Positions 12,266-23,860 of a stretch of DNA of 64,000 nucleotides are shown piece after piece. The notes under the pieces are model-generated. The model made no database searches. It was not told the DNA's origin and worked only from the letters and a program-made list of their open reading frames with translations. This stretch comes from Melampsora larici-populina 98AG31 (lineage: Eukaryota; Basidiomycota; Pucciniomycetes; Pucciniales; Melampsoraceae), in assembly GCF_000204055.1 (NCBI RefSeq), contig NW_006768830.1, positions 132,634 to 196,633 on the forward strand, written 5' to 3'. A program made the position numbers and the translations under genes. Position 1 is the stretch's first letter; every line of letters begins with the position of its first letter.

Positions 12266-12815
12266 TTACAGAAGTGTGTTTCCTCTGTAGTAGAGTAATA
12301 CGGATTGCAAGGAAAATTTTTCTTCAGCATAAAGTTGTTTCCAAGGAGAATCCATACTAGTAACCAAAGACATATCTATTTTATCCTGGCTCATGATCTT
12401 GATGAAATTTGTAGTCTTTGGATCAGTATTATAACTTTTCTGTATTTCATCATGAAATTCATCACTGAGTTCAGCTGAAATCAATCCCATTACTGGAATA
12501 TCTAGCTCCACTTCTTCAGGCTCCCATGCTGGATTAGATTCATCATTAGGAAAAGCCATTTGACTCAAACCATCTGCATTGTTGTGCATATTTCCAGGCC
12601 TATGTGTAATGGTCATATAAGGTCAGTCTTCCTGGATTGCAAGCATCCATCTAAGCATATGCCTATTTGGAGTCTTGATATTCATCAAAGACCTAACTCC
12701 TGTACAGTCAACAGTGATGACTTTGAAATACACTCCATCTAAATAACAGTGGAGTTTCTCAAGAGCCCAGACTAACCCCAGAGCTTGAAGTTGTGGAGAC
12801 CCGTATCTCAAGCTG
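12266..12815 (-). pseudogene. pol: Ty3/Gypsy RNase H / pre-integrase fragment
   Basis: Reading from 12811 down gives 'YGSPQLQALGLVWALEKLHCYLDG' and 'TVDCTGVRSLMNIKTPNRHMLRW', the end of a Gypsy RNase H domain. It is followed by 'MTITHRPGNMHNNADGLSQM', the equivalent of the usual H-x-G-x2-N-x2-AD-x-LSR motif. A TGA at about 12617-12619 separates the two parts and sits where this family usually has Arg, consistent with CGA to TGA. The fragment ends near 12270 and no LTRs are visible nearby. It differs clearly from the Gypsy element at 45-62 kb. Confidence 0.75.
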
Positions 12816-12829
12816 AAATAAAATGAGAT

Positions 12830-13290
12830 TTAGGGACCATATGAAAATTCTGAACAGACAGAAAGAAAGAAAATTTGACGCTCTACAAATCTGATGGTTG
12901 ATAGTCTAAATGGTGATTGAAAATTGAAGGAAAGATTTGAAATGGGGGTTTAGCCAGATTACCACCTCATATTACGACTAAAGTTGATAAATATGATGAT
13001 TAGAATTAAAGTTATTGGGGAATATGCAAAAGTAGAGTCTACCCCAGCTAACATCTACCCTGCAATTGTGCTGTGGTACCCTTGAACTCAAAGTTTCCTG
13101 CCAAAACTATGCATTTCTCAGTTTTCGAAAGTCATTTTCAAGTTTGGAATGTCAAAAATTCTCCTTTGTCAAATGTATTTATAGTTTTCCACTGATTGAT
13201 ATGCCAAACTGCATTTCTGTACCCTATCCCTTATCTCAGTTTACCGCCCCGGTTTAACACCATCCTCAATTGTAGAGTTGTTGATTTTTC
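12830..13290. other. AT-rich region without features
   Basis: I see no coding potential, repeat pair or RNA gene here. Confidence 0.5.
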
Positions 13291-13489
13291 AAAATTTAGC
13301 CTGATTTAAAGCCATAAGTAAACCCCATATAATGCCTTGTACACCTTAATAAAACCATACATAACCCATAATTTTCAAAATTTGAACTTAACACCTGTTT
13401 ACTCCACTTATCCCATACACCCTTAAGTGACACACAATTCCTAAACCCATATGAAATAAAATACAAAGAAAAATGAAAATAATAAAATA

Positions 13490-13615
13490 TAATTTCAAAA
13501 TAAAATAAAATAAAATAAAAATAAAATAAAATGAAAATAAAATGAAAATAAAATGAAAATAAAATGAAAATAAAATACAAATAAAATAAAATAATAAAAT
13601 AAAATAATGAAATAT
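13490..13615 (+). repeat. (AAAAT)n / (AAAATGAAAAT)n low-complexity array
   Basis: The plus strand is almost entirely AAAAT and AAAATG units. The long Phe/Ile/Tyr-rich open frames on the minus strand here are artefacts of this array. Confidence 0.9.
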
Positions 13616-13643
13616 GGAATGAAAATAGAAAAAAGTAATAGCA

Positions 13644-13840
13644 GTACACAAATATCAAAACCGTATGGGAAAACCGTATGGAAAACCGCATGAAAACCCA
13701 AACTTAACTAAGTCCCTCGCCAACGGCCGATGAAAACCCGCATGGTTTTTTTGGTTTTTGCGGGGAAACCCAAAAAAACCATGCGGTTTCATGCGGGTTT
13801 TTCATGCGGGTTTTTTCATACGGTTTTCATATTTGTGTAC
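13644..13840. mobile_element. MITE of about 197 bp with CCGTATG/CCGCATG subrepeats
   Basis: The left end 'gtacacaaatatcaaaaccg' is the inverted partner of the right end 'cggttttcatatttgtgtac'. The interior alternates AAAACCGTATGG, AAAACCGCATG and their complements. It includes a hairpin at 13739-13787 around 'gcatggtttttttgg'. No coding frame is present. A target duplication is not certain. Confidence 0.75.
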
Positions 13841-13989
13841 CACTAATATAGAATAAATATGATTGATAATAATGATTGATAATAAAATATATTTAATATT
13901 TAATAAAAAAAATATAAATATAAATATAAAAAATTAAATAAATGAAATAATAATAATGAAGAGAATTAAAATGAATAAAAAAAATATAA

Positions 13990-14085
13990 TTGGGTGTGTA
14001 CAGATTCCGATCACCACACCGGGGTACATTGCGACTTGTTGGAATGCTGAGTTGATCAAGTTATTTTTTTCTTTGATGTTTCAAT
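13990..14085 (+). pseudogene. hAT transposase scrap
   Basis: The phrase 'TPGYIATCWNAELIK' matches the 'TPGYNATRWNAEFDS' motif of the hAT transposase at 48.4 kb in this window. The surrounding sequence is AT-rich and otherwise unreadable, so only a short exon fragment survives. Confidence 0.5.
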
Positions 14086-14089
14086 GCCT

Positions 14090-14946
14090 TCAGTTTGTTC
14101 ATAGTGAAAGCATTTTTTATGCAATGGACACAAGATCAACCTGATCCCAAAGTAAGAGCCTGGAATTTTACCAAATCAAGGGTGAGTCCCATGAAAAAAA
14201 ATGTCTCACTTCTCCATCTGAATTGAAAATTCCATTGGTTTTTGTAAACTTGGGACAATAGATATCAAGATTTGATTTGAGGTATTTTGATTTCTATTTT
14301 GCTTCAGATTGATCAATCTCAAAGTCATATAGATCAATTAGCAGCAGTTGATTATTTGAGACGTTTAGAAGCTTGGATTGCATTACATAAAACATCTGTG
14401 GCATACTGAAGTGTGTGTGTTCATTTCTTGGGAGATGAGGGGGGGAAGGGCAGGGATTGTAATAACAAATTCTTAAAAGTTTAACTGGAATGAGGATTGG
14501 AATTAATTGATTAAAGTTTGATGATGAATAAGTTTAAATAAATGAAGAAAGAATATGATTGTAATCTTTAGACCCCAAAAAAACATGGTCAAGGATGATC
14601 TTGGTCTGTCTCTCTAAAGACCTCATGAATTCCCAATGCCATGAAGTCCTTGACTTGACAACTTGTTCAAGAAATCACACAGTGCTATCTTTTGGTTGCT
14701 TTGCAACAGACATCAAATCCCCAACATAATGTGAGATTAACAAAACAGTGAGAGATCAATGGGAACTATTTAAATTTTTGAATTTGTTCTCCTAGCTCTT
14801 TGATGAGATACATAGGATTTTTGACAAATCAAATCTTTTTATTTTCCACAACTGTACTGCATCTGCTCCAACAACCAAATCATCCTTTCTCTTTTGTTTT
14901 ATTTCAGGTCCACTTATGAGGGTTGCTTTGTTGGCGGCGATATCCA
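14090..14946. other. AT-rich region without features
   Basis: No gene or repeat is recognised. Occasional splice-like tracts ('tgcttcag' near 14305) suggest decayed coding DNA downstream of the hAT scrap. Confidence 0.4.
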
Positions 14947-15500
14947 CTATATTTGCACATGAAGTTGCATACCAATGGCCAATTTGAACAGAGGTTCCAA
15001 GCCTGGTGAAACATCTTCAGGGTTTGTGGGATGTGAGAGTACAGTGACAATCATGGGCCTGCACCATGGAACTACAACAATCCCATCACAGCTTGCAACA
15101 TCCAGATTAACATTAAAAGCAGGCCAGTAGAATTCACCATCTTTGAATTCAAATCCATCATCAGCCTGGCTAGCCATCCTTCCAGTTTCTCAAAAAGCTG
15201 GAAATCAAACTCCTTGACCCCATCCACCCGGAGTTTCACAATTGGTCTGAGGTATACCAGAAAGACAACCCATAGTAAAGCTGAGGTTGCCTCCAAATGC
15301 ATCAGGATTCTGATTGTCTTTGTGATCATGGGTTCCGAAAGATAAAGCTTTGAATTTTGAAGAGCGGATTAGCTAAACGTCTAAACCATTCAGCGCAGAT
15401 TCTTTCAATAAATTTTTGAAAGGCAATATGTTTTTTCCATTTCAAAAACAGTTCTGGGTCTTCTTTTACAGGGCCAGATGGTATATAAGATCCTAATCAG
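14947..15500 (-). pseudogene. Tet-like 2OG-Fe(II) oxygenase relic, catalytic part
   Basis: From about 15500 downward one frame reads 'EDPELFLKWKKHIAFQKFIE' and 'EWFRRLANPLFKIQ'. A frameshift near 15365 leads to 'THDHKDNQNPDAFGGNLSFT', whose HKDN fits the Fe(II)-binding H-x-D motif. Two in-frame TGA codons near 15188-15210 precede 'DDGFEFKDGEFYWPAFNVN', 'CDGIVVVPWC' and 'TVLSHPTNP', where a distal His could be the third metal ligand. The frame ends with TAG at 14947-14949. The order matches fungal Tet/JBP-like dioxygenases, which oxidise 5-methylcytosine in characterised relatives. Family recognition is from memory of these motifs. The gene is broken. Confidence 0.6.
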
Positions 15501-16029
15501 CCACAAACATACATCAGATATTACAGGAGGTGACTTCAGAAGAAATCACACATAAACAGCTTCATCAATCAAACAAAGGTTATGACACTGAGGAAATGTT
15601 CTAGTTAGTTAAACTAGAGAGACAATAATCTCAATGACCGACACAAGCAAGTAAAAGCACACCTGAGGAAATGTTCTAGTTAGTTAAACTAGAGAGATAA
15701 TAATCTCAATGACCAACACAAGCAAGTAAAAGTACACCTGCTTGAAGTGAAGAATAGAATTGGTAAAGAAAAAGGAAACAAGTAGCAAGAATTGTCAACT
15801 ATTTATAACAATACATCACTAAGAGACGGTCATAGGATATCACAGAAGATTACATCATTAGTCAAAGATTAGTGACAATATGATATCATCGATAAGAAAA
15901 GAGGAATCAATAAGAGAAGAATAAATATAAGATTAGAGAAACAGAGATATGTAAGTACTTCAATTTCATCCTTCTGCATGGATTTGCAATGTCTAAAGCA
16001 TCCCACAAACCCAGTGTTCATTTGCTCAT
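15501..16029. repeat. Interval with a tandem duplication of 75 bp (15590-15739)
   Basis: The unit beginning 'gaggaaatgttctagttagtt' at 15590 recurs at 15665 with only a few changes (for example 'agagacaataat' and 'agagataataat'). There are two copies with no unique spacers, so this is not a CRISPR. The rest of the interval is AT-rich and non-coding. It separates the two pieces of the oxygenase relic. Confidence 0.85.
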
Positions 16030-16316
16030 TTAACGTACAACTTTCAACATTTTTTTTTCTTTCATAATGTATTCACAAGTCCCATCAAGTGACTTTCTTT
16101 CATCTTCATTCATCTTTTCATATGGTGTAAATTTTACTACTCCAACCACCTCCTTTTTATGTTTATCTTCAATAACCTGAACTTCATTTGCTAAATATTT
16201 GATTCTTTGTGTACTCTTACTAAGTTCAAAAGCCTTGTCAATTGTAGGAGGATCACACTTTTCAAGCCTAAGAACTGGATTGTATCTCACATCAACCCAG
16301 TGGATCTTCTAATCCA
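16030..16316 (-). pseudogene. Probable N-terminal piece of the Tet-like oxygenase relic
   Basis: The frame includes 'VRYNPVLRLEKCDPPTIDKA', 'KYLANEVQVIEDKHKKEVVG' and 'VVKFTPYEKMNEDERK'. A phrase of the type 'VVEFTPFEKM' is, from memory, characteristic of the region upstream of the catalytic core in rust Tet-like oxygenases. It lies on the same strand, about 530 bp upstream of the catalytic relic, with non-coding sequence and a 75-bp tandem repeat between. A conserved hypothetical of another family cannot be excluded. Confidence 0.45.
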
Positions 16317-17679
16317 AATTTGTCAAGGCACCTGAGCCAATTAATTATGTTTATTTCTTTTGTATCTTGCACGCTATAATAGCTCCCCAGTGGTCTGTGG
16401 TTGATTTGTGGTGATGTCATTCTTCTCATCCTGAAACATCAGAGAGTGAGACTTTATGATTATCAAGCATGATTTGAATAAATATTAATTTCGAAATCAT
16501 CAACATACCTGTTTCATTTTTTTCAACACTCTCTGCGGTTTCCAGTATCAGTAGATTCTGATTTGTTGTCCATTTTAGATGTGTGTTGTTGGGTAAAAAA
16601 TTGATAAATGAGATAATTGCTGTTGATGAAAGACTGATGTGATGAGCAAACTAGAAGATGGATATCAAAAAAACTATGAAATTGATATTACATTGGTCAG
16701 TTGTGATCTGATCACTACATTGAAGTCAGTAGATTAGAGTTCAAAGAGACTTACTTCTTGTTAATCCAAAAATTGTGCTTGATTCTTGATCCCGTCAATA
16801 TGGGATGAAAAAAGTTCATACAAGAATTTTAAGAATTTTGACAATTTTTCATTTTTTTATTTTTCACTAATTTCTCCAACCTTTTGTCCTTCACTTCAAC
16901 ACTCAAAATCAAAACTTTCATTCAAACTATCCACTCTGAATTACTTTAAATTCGTTTCTTTATTTGGTACACTCATTTTCATCAAACACCATCATCAATC
17001 TAAAACAAATACTTCAATTACTTTGAATTTTGAAACTTTCTCAGGTTTTTTTGGGTCTTGGTTCACACTAGATCTAATCCATAACTTAATTCAATTCATA
17101 CTGGATTATCATTCTGAAATCATTGGGTTTCATGAAGTGTGGAAACCTTTGAAATTGGGTTTTTACAGACTTAGGGATCAACTGGCGGGTTTGTTGGGGT
17201 GGATTTATTGAAAGTTCACTTAGAATTAAATTGGTAAGTGATTTCCAAAATAGTTTCCAAATTCAAATGGAATGAATGTTTAGATGTAGAAGGAGTGAAA
17301 TTTGATCAAATCACATCTGTTCCTACTGATTTGCCTCAGGAAGTAAAGGTTAGTGATTGTAAGTGATCACCAGTTCTTACTTGATGAACACATTCTGATT
17401 GATTTTCTTAATTGATGTGGCTTTCATCCGTGCAGCACAGATCTATTGCATATTATCTGAAGATGTGAAGGCACACTATCTGTGGATAAAACCAATTTTT
17501 TGGCGTACATATCACCCAGATCTATCAGACAAGTCTGGAAAAGAAAAGCATGACAAGACCAAAGCCTTTTCACACAAAGTCATTGGGTGCCTGCGGCGCC
17601 GTCCACAACAAATCAACAGATAAGACGGTAAAGAATGATATCTGTGGACATGACACTGCCTCCAGAGCATACCTTCAGA
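16317..17679. other. Region with one unassigned open frame (16786-17211, plus strand)
   Basis: The 141-codon frame at 16786-17211 is Phe/Ser/Leu-rich and ends 'LKLGFYRLRDQLAGLLGWIY'. It has no recognisable domain and could be chance in AT-rich DNA. A further protein-like phrase ('VKAHYLWIKPIFWRTYHPDL') lies near 17460-17525. Nothing else is supportable. Confidence 0.3.
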
Positions 17680-19850
17680 CACTGCCCCCATCTTCTAGGC
17701 TCTGGCAGGCCAGAGACTACCACAACTTCTTAGAAAATTCATGAAAAATTCATGAAAGCTTCAGGAAGTTTTTGCCAGAACTTCATACACGCTTCAGGGA
17801 AGCTTCAAAAGAGCTTAAGAGAATACCTGCATCTGAACACATATCCAGACCAAAAGACAATGATGTGGCCGCTGCCAGTAAGAACCAGAGGACCAGTGAC
17901 CTCCCGGGAACATATCATATGCCCTCAACTCTCATAGATGAACCGCTGTGGTGGCGAATTTATGTGATCAATCAAAAAAAGGAATCATAGTAGTTTACCA
18001 ATATTATTAGAAAGGTTTCAGTGCAAAGAAAAACTTGAGTAGATGGAATTTGATCAATAGAAGCTCTTTAAGGCTTATATATTGCACATTACATCATGAT
18101 TAGGTCAGTTTATTTCAAACAAATTATTAAGATCAACATCAACCATTTACAAATGCATTACACAAAGAAAAGGAAGAAAAACATAGGTGTACAGGCTGGG
18201 GAATGGTTTTTGGGGTATTGATATGAGGTTTATGAGTTTTCTGAGGTCTCAATATGAAAAGAAACAATCTATTATACAGTAGCAACTTCCATTATGATGG
18301 TTGATAAGGGGAACTGGGAGTTATTAAGAAGACAGTACTTTTTTGAAGATGGTAAATAAGGGTTTGAGGGTAGTTTACATATGTAATGGTTGTATTAGTA
18401 ATATATAAGGTTGCCAAGAGGATTCTCCGGGACTTGTGTGGTTATAGATGATGATGTAACACTACAGAATCCAGAGAGTATTAGTAATGGCTGTGTGAAG
18501 GGGTGACAAGGTGTGAATTTTGTCAAAAATGGAGGTTTTTTTGCTATTACATATGTCAAATGACCTCAAAACATGATAATAGATAGCTCATTTGATGAAG
18601 AAGCATTGATTAAATAATGTACAATCTTCGAAGCACTAGTAAAAGACGTGTGTAAATAAAGTTAAAATGTGAATAGGGAATTGGAGTGAACTTCAAATTT
18701 TACACTTACATGCATACATGTAACAACATTTACATACAAAAACCTTAACTTCATAACTCAATACCTCATCCATTACGCATCAAAATTACATGAAATGTGG
18801 CCAATTGTGAATCAGCATCACAAGCTCTGTAAGATGCACTATATTAATCAAAATTGTACATCACTTGAACAAACCCGTAACTTCAAAGATGGGTTTTTAG
18901 CCCAATTATAAGGAAAAACCACCTGTAGTCATCATAAGAAGCGCTGTGTATCATCTAATTACATCATTGATCACTTTTGGCTGTGTAAATCACATCATCT
19001 GTAAACCCTCCGGTCTGCATCTGGCCGGATGCAAAACCTCAGACCTGTATACCCTTTATTGCTGTGATGTCAAACCCATCAAATATGGGTCCATGCAGAC
19101 CTGAGCGTTTGCAACTGGCCAGATTCAAACCCTCAGGATATAGGGTTGTACAGGTCTGAGGGTTTGCATCTGGCCAGTTGCAAACCCTCTGGTCTGCATA
19201 AACACATATTTGATGGGTTTGACATCACAGCAATATATGTTTATACAAACCTGAGGGTCTGTATTTTTACAGGATCTGGGCTTGCATCTGGCCTGATGCA
19301 AACCCTTAGAGCTGTACAGCTGTATCAAATACAGCTTCAAAGGTTTGCATCTGGCCAGATGCAAAGGACTGTGTAAAACTGTATTGTCAGACTTGATTTT
19401 TTGCTGTATACTAATCACTTTCATATCCACTCTTAGGGATGTGTGCAAGACAGCCACCCCAAAAATACAATGGATATGGAGTGAGATTAATATGTGTGTC
19501 AAAGTTGTAAAATATTCCAGACATGATGAGTCTTATGTGCTTAGTGTAATTAAATATAAGCTATTGATTGGTTGACCTTGTGGTTTGAATCTTGACATGA
19601 TCAAGTGACAAGCTTTTGTGGCACATTGACAGCAGGAGAGAAAAACATATACTCATGGGCCCATAATTGATTTCTTGATTTCAGATGAATGGATGTGACT
19701 TGTGTTGGAACTTATGTCCGGCTGAAGCTACATTGAAGCTATAGTAAAAACACAGTGAAGGCCTCTTGAAACCTTCTGAATCTCTCATGAATCTTTTATG
19801 AAGCAAGTGGTAGGCTCTGGCCTTCCAGAGCCCAGTTGATGGGGGCTGTG
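17680..19850. mobile_element. Possible non-autonomous inverted-repeat element (CACAGCCCCC family)
   Basis: The left end at 17680 (cactgcccccatc, then 'aggctctggcaggccagaga') is repeated inverted at the right end at 19850 ('gccagagcccagttgatgg', then 'gggctgtg'). The same terminal family occurs at 44361 and at 62906, which supports it as a TIR. The interior is AT-rich and non-coding apart from the palindromic cluster at 19.0-19.4 kb. No target duplication is evident, so the two ends may not belong to one insertion. Confidence 0.45.
19010..19376. repeat. Palindromic repeat cluster built on TGCATCTGGCCAGATGCA
   Basis: At least five variants of 'gcatctggccagatgcaaac' occur here, several of them near-palindromes flanked by 'gacctgaggg' or 'ctcagacctg'. 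In addition, 'tgctgtgatgtcaaaccca' near 19059 is inverted at about 19215-19233 as 'tgggtttgacatcacagca', forming arms about 150 bp apart. The interval is non-coding. It may be a subterminal protein-binding array of an element. Confidence 0.8.
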
Positions 19851-19854
19851 AGAG

Positions 19855-20215
19855 CAGCCTGACAATCAGCAAAAAACTAAACGAGTCACCTTTGCATACT
19901 AGTCTTTGCCCTAGATACTACTCTGACAAGTCATACACAGACCAGTCTGACAATCAGTGCAAAGCTGAAAAAGTCATTCCCGTAGACTAGGCTGCCGTCA
20001 AAAACCAAACAAGTCATCTCCACAGACTAGCCTGCGGCCCAGACACTACTCTGACAAGCCATACACAGAGTAGTCTGCCAATCAGTGCAAAGCTGAACAC
20101 ATCACCTGCACAAACTTATGTGGCCCAGATACTACCCCCAGAGCATGCCTCCAGACCAGTCTGTCAACCAGTGTAGAAATGAAGAGTCCACCTCTTAACA
20201 CTATTCTGCAGCTCA
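19855..20215. repeat. Degenerate AGTCTG / GACTAG repeat block
   Basis: Phrases such as 'ccagtctgacaatcagtgca', 'actactctgacaag' and 'cagactagcctgcggcccag' recur every 60-90 bp. The block lies immediately 3' of the KDZ-A transposase fragment (minus strand). It may be that element's subterminal region, comparable with the CAGATGA-rich ends of KDZ-B. Confidence 0.55.
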
Positions 20216-21655
20216 GATCTCAATGTCTATCAATTTTAATTCTGTAGATTTCTTCCAAAAAACAATTGCAAAATCAAAATTACAAAAAATGCTCCTTCCG
20301 CCATTTCAAAAGTCATCATCCTCCCTCTCAAACCACCTTGGAAATCACCATCATTCCCTGGTTTGGCAAGCACTGTTTGCACTTGGACAATCTCTTTCCC
20401 GCAAGTTGCACAGATTACCATCAACTCCCTCCACCTTACTTCCAATAAGTTTTCCACCTCCTCAGATGTATCCACATATTGACAGGTCCCATGTAATAGA
20501 GAAATCATCAATGGATCACAAGCCCTCCAGTAACGGCACATCACATATGTCAATCCCCTGTTTGCCTTTTTGGAGTATTTTCACCCAATCTTCCCATGTC
20601 CTCTTTGAAACACAATTGATGTGCCAAGCTTCATGATGACTGGGATCAAAAACATCCACTGGCAGTGAACCCACAGTTGTGTCCCAGCCTTCCAATTGAA
20701 GAGTATTATTGATCAGTATATATTTTGAATGACTCAACATCAGGACACAATGGCAGTCTATTAACTTGACTGGCAAGTTACCCACATTGTCCAGCTTTTC
20801 CAACCTCTTACTTCACCACGAAATCATCTGACGCACCTCCCGTGAGATCCTGCAGAATTTCTCATCACAGTGTGTTACCCTCAGATAAGCTTGAATTCCT
20901 ACACATGTTGGTGCATCACACACCCATAGTTCATCTGGGTGAGTCAATAAGTTGAAATTAGAGAATTCATCATCAATGTTCTTCCCCTCACAGTCATTCA
21001 AAGTTGGAACTGCATTGGTTCAAAGGTTGGAAATTTTGTGTTGTATGTCTTCACTCAACTTTGGTAAACATTCCATTTCCTCTTGAAGACTTTTTGTTTA
21101 GCATTCATTACAGTCTTCATGCACTGTTGATTTGATGTACCTGTCTGGAAAATGCATATTTTTAGCATAGAACCAAGTACATTTGTCACAACAATTTAAC
21201 ATTTGACAACTAACCTAGCCCCCCCCTATCCCACCGTCTTGGAAGCTCAATAATATCCACCTCAGCTTCATACAGCGTAGATTTTGCTACATGTACCCAA
21301 ATTATATAATGTGCCTTCTCATCCAATCATGGTGTGTGTTTGTAGCATGTCAATGTTTTTTTACATCCCATCGTAGTTTTCACTATGTGACTTACCTGCA
21401 GCCCCTGAAATATTCCAAAACCTTTGTTCCCCAAGCTTCTTCACAAGGACGCCAATCTCCCCCTGCAGATAATCAACCTTCAATCTTATTCATTGTAGCT
21501 TGTGCGCTCAATTTCTCTTTGCCTTCTTATGTTCTGCAGACGGGTTTTTGACCTCCTTGTAGGAAGGAGACGGGACCAAATGTTAAATGTTAGATGACTT
21601 TATTTTCTCAACCTCTATTCGAATACTTACTTGGCAATCCCAAGTTCATCCTCTG

Positions 21656-22774
21656 TGTGAACTACTAGCTTCTTTAAGGTTAGTAAGATCACTAAGGATA
21701 GTGTATAAACCTGTAGGGATGGTAATCTACAAGGTTTAAAGACGGAAAAATAAGGTTCTGGCTCTATACTTGTAACAAACAACTATAGACTGCAGTTGGA
21801 GGACCTTTAAAGAAAGGCTTTTCAGGGATTTGGGTTGAAGTTTTTACTATTATTAGTTGTACAAACTGCGCACTGAATCTTCAGTGACTTCCCCTTAATC
21901 AATTATCTTTCTTTCTAGAACTAAATTGATCAAGAACACTAAGTTCTTTTATAGTGTTTAGTACTTTACACTCTGACTAATAGAGGTACTACGCAGGTTT
22001 AAAGTTTCTGGATCTGATCAAATCCCAAATCAGATCAAGCAGCACTCAAGGACTACCCCCTTTATAGCCTGATTTCACAAATGGCAATTATGGGATACAA
22101 AGTAGAATCCAGGCACGTGCCCGGATTTTTTTTGGCAGTAAATTTTGATTTTCTGGGCACAAGTCTGGGCCCAGAATTCAAATTTACTGCCAAAAAAAAT
22201 CTGGGCACGCGCCCGGGCAGGTGCCCGGATTCTACTTTGTATCCCCTAAATCAACAACTACTACAAAACTGGGTCCAAGACCAGACACAGTAAAGGAGGG
22301 AATTGAGAACCACAAGACAAAGATAACAATCACAAATAAGATAGTAAAGTTTCACTTTACTGAAAGCTTATAATCTAGTTGGTGATGAGGTTTTATTGTA
22401 TAATAAAAGTGTTAAAATGGTAATATGATGATGATTCTGAATTTTGCATATTCAGAGTTTTTACAGTCTGAAGTTTGAAAATTTTGTGCGCACAATTTGT
22501 GGTTCCAAGGTTAGGTTCATATTACATATTGGTATTGACCTTTCTACTTGGTTATATACATGTTACACATGTGTAATGGATGTAATCTTCAGGAAATGTA
22601 AAAGTTGTGTACTTACACAGTCTTTTACATAAGTTGTAAATATGCCACATATGTTAATTCATATGTAATGTAACTCTTGAAACTGAGTCTGAGTTGTATT
22701 TATTGTTTTTCAAGGTTTTGTCTTATTATTATTTGTCAGCCTACGGTACTATGGTTCAGTACTCAGGGCTGACA
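21656..22774 (-). repeat. Solo LTR (TGTCAGCCCTGA...TCACA family), minus orientation
   Basis: It is flanked by a perfect 5-bp duplication CTCTG at 21651-21655 and 22775-22779. On the minus strand it starts TGTCAGCCCTGAG and ends GTTCACA. It is the inverted, diverged counterpart of 40882-41909. Removing it with one CTCTG joins the host KDZ-A frame as 'ERLGKSEDELGIAK'. It contains a 156-bp MITE (22091-22246) that the other copy appears to lack. No internal retrotransposon sequence is attached, so it is a recombination product. Confidence 0.85.
22091..22246. mobile_element. Foldback MITE, about 156 bp
   Basis: The two halves are almost perfect inverted repeats: 'gggatacaaagtagaatcc' on the left and 'ggattctactttgtatccc' on the right, each followed by GGCAC/GTGCC blocks. 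Flanking TA dinucleotides suggest a Tc1/mariner-type target. It lies inside the solo LTR at 21656-22774. Confidence 0.8.
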
Positions 22775-23428
22775 CTCTGATTTTCCCAATCTCTCTAATA
22801 TATCTTGAACTTTGTCGTGATTTCCATTGACAATCAGCTTGAGTTGCATTCCCTTCTGACGCATCCACTGATCATCAAAATACTGCATATTGAGACCAAG
22901 TATGCTCTCAAAACAATCCAGAGTCTGCATAAGTTCAAGTACAGTCTTTTCATGAATCCACAATTTATTATGGGCAGACAATACTACCATGAAAAAATGA
23001 TTTTAATACCATAAATTAAACACAACATGAGATCTGTACTCACCTGACTTCTTTAGCAATATCCTATTCAAGTGCTCATTTCTTAGACTTAGGGCCTCCT
23101 TTCAATGTCAACAAGTACATAACCATCAAGGGCTTATCAAACACGTGTTTTCAGACCACTTTTGCTCACACCCTTCACCATATGACATGCCAAAACCTAC
23201 ATTCAGCCTTGGGTTGTTTTTAGTTGGCATCCCCAGATGTGAGCGTATGCATGGACAACACTTGTTCCAAACTTCAATTGTCCTTGATAATTACGCTCTT
23301 CTACAAAATATTTTCTCTATGACATGCATGAATGATTTCAATGTCAGTATTATAGCCACAGAACACTCAAATAAATCAGACTCACCCTAATCAACCTTTT
23401 TCAATATATTACAACCTATTTCATAGAG

Positions 23429-23860
23429 CACCTGTGGCACCCAGAAAGTCCGGCCCTGACCCAAAGCTGTCAGTGTGCATTACTAAGGGCTTATAGCCGA
23501 AAACCCCCTGCAGATGAAGACAGATGCGGCAGAGTCATCTGAGGAAAATTTTTGAAATGTGAAGTCAATTCTTCAAAGATTTACTTATGTCTGATATTCA
23601 TTTCATGAGTGTTCATGTACTTCCTGAATACTCAAAAAAGGCTTTAAGAGGCCATCTTATCCCACAACACCTTGAAATGCTTGTAGCAGTGCAAGAATCC
23701 CAAGATCTGCCAAAGCCAAGCTCATCTGACCAATTCTGAGTAAATCTGACACCAGATTGAGTCTGCGTGCTGTAGACAGACTCATCTGCTACAGTCATGG
23801 CTGCCCACACAGCCATGACTGAAGCAGATCAATCTGGCAACAGCACACAGACTCAATCTG
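23429..23860 (+). repeat. Left TIR of KDZ-B with CAGATGA subterminal motifs
   Basis: It matches the reverse complement of 39400-39830 over its whole length, for example 'cagtgtgcattactaaggg' and 'ccaagatctgccaaagccaa'. CAGATGA/TCATCTG and CAGATTGA/TCAATCTG motifs recur within it and inward to about 24560. Confidence 0.85.

Larger units (their letters stand above)
20223..23420 (-). pseudogene. KDZ-A transposase, middle and C-terminal part, split and decayed
   Basis: Starting at the KDZ-B insertion and reading leftward, this half contains 'NPRLNVGFGMSYGEGCEQKW' (near 23225), then 'MQYFDDQWMRQKGMQLKLI' (near 22885), a coiled-coil-like stretch after the solo LTR (21650-21430), 'HPDELWVCDAPTCVGIQAYL' (near 20925), 'EKFCRISREVRQMISW' (20860-20815) and the C-terminal 'WEDWVKILQKGKQGIDICDV' / 'EEVENLLEVRWRELM'. 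The order matches KDZ transposases and the KDZ-B copy in this window. Several frameshifts and stops are present. A solo LTR (21656-22774) interrupts it, and KDZ-B separates it from its upstream piece at 39831-39976. Confidence 0.8.

Noticed and set aside
13296..13691. Long Phe/Tyr/Ile-rich minus-strand open frames
   Set aside because: They are the translation of the (AAAAT)n array on the plus strand. All three minus-strand frames look alike, so this is composition and not a membrane protein.
15590..15739. Possible CRISPR-like or regulatory repeat
   Set aside because: There are only two adjacent 75-bp copies, no unique spacers and a eukaryotic context; it is a simple tandem duplication.
17680..19850. 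A single well-defined transposon
   Set aside because: The termini match a repeated TIR family, but flanking 8-bp and shorter windows show no duplication, so I kept it only as a low-confidence element.
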